Shown piece after piece: positions 52,200-61,100 of a stretch of 64,000 bases of DNA (the first letter of the stretch is position 1; each line of letters opens with the position of its first letter). The notes under the pieces were generated by a model. It saw nothing but the letters and a program-made list of their open reading frames with translations, searched no databases and was not told the DNA's origin. A program made the translations under genes and the position numbers. This stretch comes from Melanopsichium pennsylvanicum (Eukaryota > Basidiomycota > Ustilaginomycetes > Ustilaginales), in assembly GCA_900208305.1 (NCBI GenBank), contig OAPG01000003.1, forward strand, positions 1,488,001 to 1,552,000. The letters run 5' to 3'.

Positions 52200-55100
52200 C
52201 TACGAGAGACTCAGTCTCTCTGTAACCTTGCTCAACGTCTCTGCCGTCTCCTCATCCCTTTGAGCCCTCTCGTATTCGCCTACATTCTGCCGACTGAACG
52301 CGAGTGGTCGAGTCGCCTTGTTCGGTACTTCATAATGTCGAGATATCAACATCGAGCTTCCCAACGGTGAACTCGAGTAGGGCGTATGGTGAGGCGACCC
52401 TGTCGTCACAGGTGGAGTGCTACCTCTGCCAATAATGGGTTGACTCGCCGCCGTCTTCTTGGCCATCGTACTCTTCCTCGACAATGGCCGCGACTCTGGC
52501 AGAACGCTCGTCGATCCACTGCCTGATCCGCCTGAACCATCGTCCCTCCCACTTTGCATCTCCTGACTTCCGCTATTCGCCAGCGTCGGCGTAAAGCCCA
52601 GCTGCGAGAGCGTAGCGCACACATCCATTTTCTCCAGTGGCTTGGCCAGCACCGCGTCAAACAGCGATCCTGCCGCATCGATCGGTTCGCCCCTGTCAAA
52701 CGACGCCAGAGCCACGATGGGCGTGGTTGAGTTGACGTTGCGCGTAGACTTGACCATTCTCGTCACGTCCTGTCCACCGACGATCGGGAGCGTGACATCG
52801 ATGAACATGACTGCAAATCTGAGATCGCCCATCGCCAGACGAACTGCTTCAGCGCCATCGCGAACGCAGGTGCAGCGACAACCGAGTTTGATCAGCATGG
52901 TTTCCAGCATGCGCAGAGCGATGGGATTGTCTTCGGCGATCAGGCAAGCGATTTCGTCCGAGTTGGCACCAGCGCTGGGCACAGTAGCAGCGGCAAGTGA
53001 AATCAAGGCGTCTATGGGCGAGCTGGGTGCGGTAGTGGCTGCGACTGCGGCTGGGCCACTGGCAGCAGCGTTGACAGTGGAGCGAGAGAGCTTTTTGGAA
53101 CCTTCCCGCGTCTGCGTCTGCGTTGCCGACTGCTGTTGCTGTTGCCACTGGGTGGGGAGCGCGAGTCGATCGGAGACGCCAACCGACTTGGTGCGCAAGC
53201 GAGATGGCATCGAGTTGCGTCGCTCGCAGGCACCCGAAGCTTCCACCAGCTGCTGTCGGCGTCGGTCCACCATTCCAATCGGCATGGCTGTGGAAGGCGA
53301 AGGGAAAGATCGTCCCACGAGATCGCCATCCAGTGTCGTGGCAGAGAGCGTGGCGGTCGCAGAGGCAGGCAATTCGGAAGTACGTCTGCGATGTGCCGAA
53401 GTGACGAGCATGCCTGCGGGCGAGGTGGGTGCCGTTGAACGCGACGGCGTCGATCCTTGCGACGATGCACTCTGTGCCGGCGAAGGTGGACCAGCCAGGG
53501 TCTGAGAGTGAACGCGATGTGCTGGTCTACCTTTGGCCGAGAAGCTGCGATGGCGCGTGTAAATGGCCGATTGCTCGAGCGCCTTTGCGAGTGCAGGCAT
53601 CTGCTCCTCCCTCATCTTGCGGATCACCTCGTCGTTCGCCTGCTTGAGCACGGGCAGATTCTTGTAGCTGAAGTTGCCAAAGTCCTCGCTCTGTGTCGAG
53701 TTCTGCGGATGCAACGCCTTCTCGAGTCGGGAGCGCTTCCTGGAGGGCGGCAGGCCTGTCTGGACAAACTTGTTGCCCTCGATGGCTCTGGCAAACTCGC
53801 GCGTGCCATGCGCAGGCTCATCGTCAAAGTCCTGATGGCTAGCACCACGCAAGTCAAAGTAGTCGGTCGACTCAGGATCGGTGACCTGAGGTACGAATGG
53901 ACCCGGCTCGGCGGTGACATTGTCCCAGTCGTAATCCTTGAAGAAGGGGTGATGCTTGATGTCGTCGGGTCCACCAGACCCAAGACGCCGCTTGGGATCG
54001 GTACACATGAGCTGCTCCATGAGGTCGCGCGCTTCTGGCGAAACCTCGACCGAGTCCTCCTCCCAATCGATGCGCCTCGACAAGATGTTGTCAAAGACCT
54101 TTTCGGGTGTCTCGGCATGGAACGGTGGAACGCCATAGAGGAACTCGTAAAGGATCACGCCGAGCGCCCACCAATCGACCGCAAAGTCGTCCATTCCTAT
54201 ACCGAGGATGCTCTCCGGAGCCAAGTAATCGGGAGTACCGACCAAGCGCTTGGGTTGGCTCGATCCTCCATCGCCTGAAGAGGGTCCTAGGTTGTCGCTG
54301 AGCAGCGGGTGAGCACCGAAGAGGTTGCCTGGGCTGTCGATGCGAGCGGACGGAAGAGGCTTGGGGACACCGCGTTGGGAGTCGGACTCGCCCGAGTCGC
54401 TGGCATCGGTTGACGAACTGACGATGTGGCCTCGCTGAGGAGCAGCAAAGAAGGACTGGTTGCGCATCATGCCTCCAAGTCCTGGCGTCACGGGTGAAAA
54501 GGAGGCAGCCGTGTCGCCAGCCGTGGTACCTGCTGGCGTAGAGAGAGCAGGGTGGCGTGCTTCCGAGGCGAATGACGCCGCAGAGCTTGGCAGCGAACCG
54601 CTATTCGAATCCGTCGTGGCGGCTGCATGGACTCCGAAGCCGCTTCCCGCCGAAGCCGCTACCGCCTGGCGCGTCTGACGGCCAAGCAGACCAATCTTGG
54701 ATAACCCAAAATCTGTTAGCTTGAGATGACCCTTGTGATCGATGAGCAGATTGTCGGGTTTGAGATCTCGATGAACCACACCCTTGGAGTGCAAGTGCTG
54801 CAGTCCGATGACGACTTCAGCGATATATTGACGTGCCCAATCTTCCGACAGACCACCGAGGACCTTGCAGAGCGAGGCACAATCTCCACCGGGAAGATAC
54901 TCCATGACCAGGTACAAGAATTCGGCGCTCTGGAAGGTGAAGAAGAGCTTGACCACGAACGGCGACTGATTCTGCGTCATCAAGATCATGCGCTCGGCCT
55001 TGACGTTGGTGATCTGGTTCTTGGCGATCATGTCTGATTTCTTAAGCACCTTGATCGCATAGTAGTCGCCTGTCGTACGCTTCTTGGCGAGGAAGACGCT

Positions 55101-58100
55101 ACCGAAAGCACCTTTGCTGATGGGTTTGATGATGTCAAAGTCTTTGATGGAGGAGGCGGTGGGTCGTGACGAGGGCGCTGCTGGTGGGATTCTGGGCGAG
55201 AGCGGCATCGATCCAGCCATCGGGCTCTTGTGTGAAACGCTGAGTTTGCGATGATAGCGATGCGATACACCAAGCGATTCGCCATACAGGTGCGGGGAGG
55301 GCGGAGGCGTGCCTTCGAGACCATCGATGACAGAAGGGAGGTGCGAGGATCGGCGAGGACGACTGCTAGAGCGCCTCGAGGATGGGACAGCGACCGAAGC
55401 GGATAGTGCTGCCGCGCCGGCACCGCTGACAGAACGAGGCGCCAGCAACTCTGTCGAGGAAGGTGGTGCCAAAGTGGCGCTGCCACGAGGGATCGGGATC
55501 GGGGCAAGGTGGGAAGAACCGCCCATCTTGTCGTCGACAGCTGGAATGTCATCCTCGTCCGGTGTGTTGCCGCCCATCGCGGAGAATAGAGCAGAGGGAG
55601 GAGCCGGCAGATCGCGATCATCTCTCTCCAACAGCATCGATCCCGACAGCAAACCATCCTCCTCGTTGTCGTCCTCAAGTCCGCTTCCCGCCTCGTCGTC
55701 TGCTGCGCTCGAGGAGAGAGTCGAACCCAGACGACTGTGCGATGGCCTGACAAGCATCGGCGACTCTGGCGATCGGGAAGCGCGAGTCGACAGACCCAAA
55801 GAAGATGAAACATTGACACCTCCGGAAAAAGGATCTTTAGAGCCGGATCCTCTTTGCATTGGTGCGCTGCTGGCTGCGCGTGACGTACCGGTCGGCGAGA
55901 TCTTTTCCTGAACCTGAACTGAGACGAGACTACGCGCGTGAGGCTGAGCGTTCTGCTGGGCCTGAGTGGCCTCGGCGTTGTCTTTAGGAGCTTGTTCGCT
56001 GCCTTCACCTTCACCGCCAGACTCGGAAGCCGAAGCCGATGACCCATGCGAGCTGCCAGTACTTCCCTCGGCTTCTGACAGTGCCGAGAGGGCAGCCTCG
56101 ACGCGCTCTTCCCACTCCTGTCGCACAGTCTCGACGTAGACGATGGTGTTTAGCATGCGGTTGACGGCGCTCATCTTGCCCCGCATGGCGTTCTCGACAT
56201 CTACCATGAGCAGATCAAGAGCCGTGTCGTCCAACGCCGGACGACGCCACTGCTGCACCGTCACCACCTTGTTCTCTGATGTGGGCGAGAGGAGGCGCTG
56301 CTTCTCGATCGGCTCGTGGACATACTCGTCCTTGATGGCCGGCGTCGAGATGTCGCATGCGGTCTGCAGCACTTCGATGGCCGAGTCGAGAGCGCGAAGA
56401 TGCTGCTTTCGCACGGAAGCAGGAGGCGGAACGCGTGGGGAAATGGAGCGGTTGAGACCCTCGAGTGCCGATGGAGGCTGGTTCGAAGCAGGAGGAGTGG
56501 AGATGGCCACACCACGGTATTCCAAAGGCGGGTCTGCCGTCTGCTCGGTAAAGCTCTCGAGGCGGTTGTAAAGGTCTTGAATGGCTCGGCGCAGCTCTCG
56601 AAGGCCTTCGTTGCACTCGCCGATCTCCATGTCCAGACGATGCGTTTCGTTGCAGATCTCGCTGTGCTTCTCGAAGAACCAAGCTGGAATGTCTCGCTCA
56701 CAGATGCGGCATAGCACAGGCTCGACGGAAATGGACGCTACATGCGCCAGCGCAGCGTCAGGCTCGTCCAAGGCAACGCCCATACCGCGGCCGCCCTTGG
56801 CAACAGCAGCGTCGGGCAGTCGATCTTCGCGCTCGGGGGGTCCAATTGCTTTAAATACCCACATCGAGTGCGAAGGATTCCCGCTCTGCCTGTCGATCAT
56901 GAGCATTCCCTTGCCTTCCATCTCCTGGTAGTAGACGGCATCGCTGCCCTCGCTTTGCTCGTCCGTTGATGATGAGGATGAAGACGAGCTGGCCAGCGTC
57001 TTTTCGACTCGAAGTCGAAAGGCAGCTTCCACAGTGTGCGATTGGTTGGCCTCGAGCTGTCGGGAAGCTTCAGCAAAGACGTCGGCATCGCCAGGAGCGA
57101 GCAGGTCTTCGATCGGTGTATCGTACAATTCGACTGGGTCAGAGCCAAGCACTGTCTTCCACGCTGGACTCAGGTAGAGGAGACGCTGATTGTCCATGCT
57201 AAGTTCCATCAGCACGTTGATGCCAGCAGATCGGAAGCCTGAAGGAGCCACTTGGACCGCTTGCTCAGTTTGGCTAGCATCATGCATTTGACCTTCCTCG
57301 ATCTGCTCGTCGATTGAAGTCGCGGGAACATGGTCGAGTACGGCCTGGCTATCCTTGCATGTGCTGGACTGGCGTTGCAGCGGCTGTAGAGAGCGATCGA
57401 CGATCGTAATGTCGCCATCTGCATCCAAGTCCTGAGATGCTTGCTCAGACTGTATAACAGATCTTCGAAGGTCCTTCGAAGAAGAGGCGGTCGTCTGCAT
57501 GGCGTCGCGAGGTGATTCGAGGTCTCTCTTGATGCGACCCGAGGCTGGCGAGTTGGTGCCACTCGTTCCACTGGTGGCCCTGTGACTATCAGGGGCGACT
57601 GAGAAGGCTCTTGCTCGAGTTGGACTGCTAGCCGCCGAGGGCACCCAGAAGCTCGCTTTGTTGGCTTCGTGCTCAGCTGCGTCACCAACAGCTTCACCGT
57701 TCTGGCCTCCAAGAATGAAGCGGATGGGCTCGACGTCCTGCTCGTCCTCGTCGTTAAAGTTCCAAAAGCCCTTCTCGGCCTCCCACCACTCTACGACACG
57801 ACTGAGACCGGCAACTGCGAGCAGGATCTGGATGAACCATCCTCGCCCTGCCCACTCAGGATGCTCGTCCCATAGTCGACCGATGCTCTGGATACGAGCG
57901 ATGAGCTGAGAGCACGAACCAGGTCGAACGATGAGCGAGTTGATCGAGACATCCAACACATCCATAGCTACTGCGACAAGCTCTTCCAAAGGCTTCATCC
58001 AAGGCTGAGGGCCAAACTCCTCTGCCGGAAGCGCACGGGTCTTGCGGGAGGGTGACAGACGAGGAGACCCAGACGACGCCGATACGCTCGAGGTCGTCGT

Positions 58101-61100
58101 CGCCCCTGGCATGGGCGAATGAGATCGCGACGTAGAGCGCTGAATGGACAAGGAACGAGCGCTAGTGCGGCTGAGCGATTGGGCGCGGCTCAGCGGATTG
58201 AGATTGGAAGGCTTGGCGGGATTGGACGAGGGCGTGCCCACGGTACGGGGCGAGGCAGCAGCAGCAACTGCGAGATTGACCGGTGGCGGAGCCGGAAGCT
58301 TGTACTCACGTGCTGATCGCAGCGCGGCCGCTTCTCTCAATCCACCCAGGCTAGGTGAAGTGAAGAGCGAGCCCGACGGCGAGCGTGCATGTGGCTCCAG
58401 TGCGGCTCCAGCGGAAAAGGAAGACGAACCGCTGTTCTCGCGCGACATCGACACGGACCTCGAGAGGGCCGATGCATCGCCTTCTTCGGCGCTTTGGCTC
58501 GTCAACAAGTTTGGTGTGTCATCTGCCTCATCTGCGTCGTCGAGAAAGACCTCTTCGAGCACCTCCACATCGCGGTCATCGTCCATAACGCTGTGCCGGC
58601 CTTCCTCCTCCTGTCGCTCGAGATCTATCTCCACATAGTTGGCGATGGCACCAATGATGCGACGAAGCTCTCGATCGCAGTTCTCTTTGGAGGCGAGAAG
58701 CCGATGACGAATGTGCTGACGGATCGAATTGATGGTGATGGCCTTGGACGCAGCCTTGGCTCGAGCTGCTGCTTTCCTTTCATTGTCAGACTCAAAATTG
58801 GCATCACGTTCCGAAGCCGCTTCCTCTGGCAGCGGCCTGTGCGAGACGCGAGGACTGGGAGTCCACGCTTGCGAGAGCTGCATGGAAGACTTACGCGGCG
58901 AGATCGTCGGCGGCTGTGATGGCTTGACGTCCAACGATGCGCGGACCTCCTTTGCGCTTCCCGAGCTCTCGTGCGATCGTGCCGATACGGGCGGCTTTGT
59001 GGGGCTGCCGCTGGCTGAACTCGAAGGCGATTTTCCTTGACCGATCTTATCGAACTCTTCGGCATCAAAGGCGCTGAGACCTTTCTCGAGCTGTAGCGAC
59101 AATTTGGGTTGGCGACGCCGTTTTCCGCCTTCCCTGCTGCTGCTGCTGACAGTCAAGTGCGTCTCCAGGCTCTGCTGCGATGAAGCCGATTTGGGCGGCT
59201 CGATGTGGGCGGGATCCTCTTGCACGGTGACGAAACTTGCATCTGCTCCGGGAGAGACCGATCTGCGGTCGCGGCAGTCGGCTGCATCCAAAGAATCCTC
59301 GTCATGCTCATCCTTGCGGTCTTGCATGTCCTTTCTGAGGTTCTGCGTCGACGTGCTGGGGCGAAGGGTTCTGACGGACTCGGAGCCACTAACAGTGCCC
59401 GTCTGCGAGCGGACGTGGCGACCGAAGCCGCTTTGCACCTGAGTCACTAATGTCGGAGAGGGTGTTGCAATGCTCGGTTTGGCAGAAGAAGAGGAAGCCA
59501 AAGTAGCAGGAGGACGAACGTCTCGGCGACTGTAAAGATAGCCATCGCGTTGGGCAGCTTGAGCAGACGGGCTTTGATGCAAGGACTGCGAGAGGGCTGT
59601 CACCGAGCCGGTGCGGGAAGAGGCAGCATTGTTGACGCGGGGAGAGGTTGCAGACGGAGGCTTGGCCCAGCCTTCGCCAGCTGGAGCGGTGAATCCCGAC
59701 TTGACCGCACTCCACCATGCCTCGATCTTGCCTCCGAGATGCTTGCGACGTCCACGTCCAGCGGCGTGGGCTTGCGCTTGCGCTGTGTCGGTTCCTGTGG
59801 CGCTGGTGTATGGCGCCGTCGACGTGACGCGACTCGTGATCGGCGACAAGGACAAGTTTTTCGTCTTATCCGTGCCTAGCCGTTTCACTGGCGAGAAGCC
59901 AGCCTTGATGGGTCCAGGAGGGGATGCCGACGTCGAGGCTGCTGTCGAGCTTGATCCGGTATTTGACCCATGTTGAGCCAGCTCAGCGTTTGCGAGCGAG
60001 AAGCTACGCTGCGTGTTCATGCCTGGTCGAGATAACGGTCGAGAAGGTCCCTCTGGTCGACGAGCAGGACCCAACTGCGGCGGCTTGCGTGCACGAAGCG
60101 CCGTGGATCTGGCAGAGTCAAGGTCGTCGTTCAGACTGAGAGCGGCAAGAGAAAGTTCGACTTCGTCGGCGTCGATCGCATCCTGTGCCGGATCAGCTGT
60201 TTCGGCCGTCTGCATTGGTCGGCGCGTGAGGGGATCCGAGACAGAGCGATGGCCGTCCACGGGCTGCTTCTGCAACGCCGACACGCGGCCGTTGTCGACA
60301 ACCTCACTACCAGTCCTTCGCGGTGGAGAGGACGCTGACTCGACTGGTATGCTCCGCCTTGCGTCCGCCTGGTCCGTGGTCCTTGCACCCGTGGCGGCAG
60401 GATCGGCCGCGGCCTGCGCCTGCGCCTCTTCGCGCTCGGACTGAAGCTTGGCCTCCTTCATCTTTCGGTACTCATCGAGCCAATCGACCCATTCGAATTC
60501 GGCAAAGGCCGATGACTCAAGACCTCTTTGACTGTCTTCCTCCTCATCGAGCTGAGATTCGATGCTGTCGTTCGAGTCGACGGCAGAGTCTCTGCGTGCT
60601 GGCATGGGTGCACCTAGAATGCTCGAATCCCTTTGGAGGCCAATCGTAGTGCCTCGACGAGCAAGGCTTGTCTGACCGGTGGACAACGGAATATCGGCCT
60701 GCGTCGATGGGTCGCATGACTGCCATGCAGACTCGAACGCGGCCGCATCGGTGCGTCGCCCGGTTTGCTGCAGTCCAAGACGCGAAGGGTTTTGCGATCT
60801 CCACTTTTGCATCTTGGCGTTACGACTTTGGATGATGATGCGAGCGTACTCGTCCGTCCCAGACGGAGGCCGGGTGACGGTTGCTGGGGAGATCCCGCTG
60901 GGGATGAAGAGGCCTGCGTCGCTAGGGCGGTGGCCGCGGCGAGAGGGCGATGGAATGGCGAGCAGGGCAGTGGATCCGATGGAGCTGGAGAGGGTACCCT
61001 GTGTCATCCTTCGTCGGCTCAGCGAACTCGAAGCGGGCGCCAAGGAAGACTCGACAGCAGCATTTAGCGTCGATGCGATCCAAGGTGCTGGCTTGTCATC

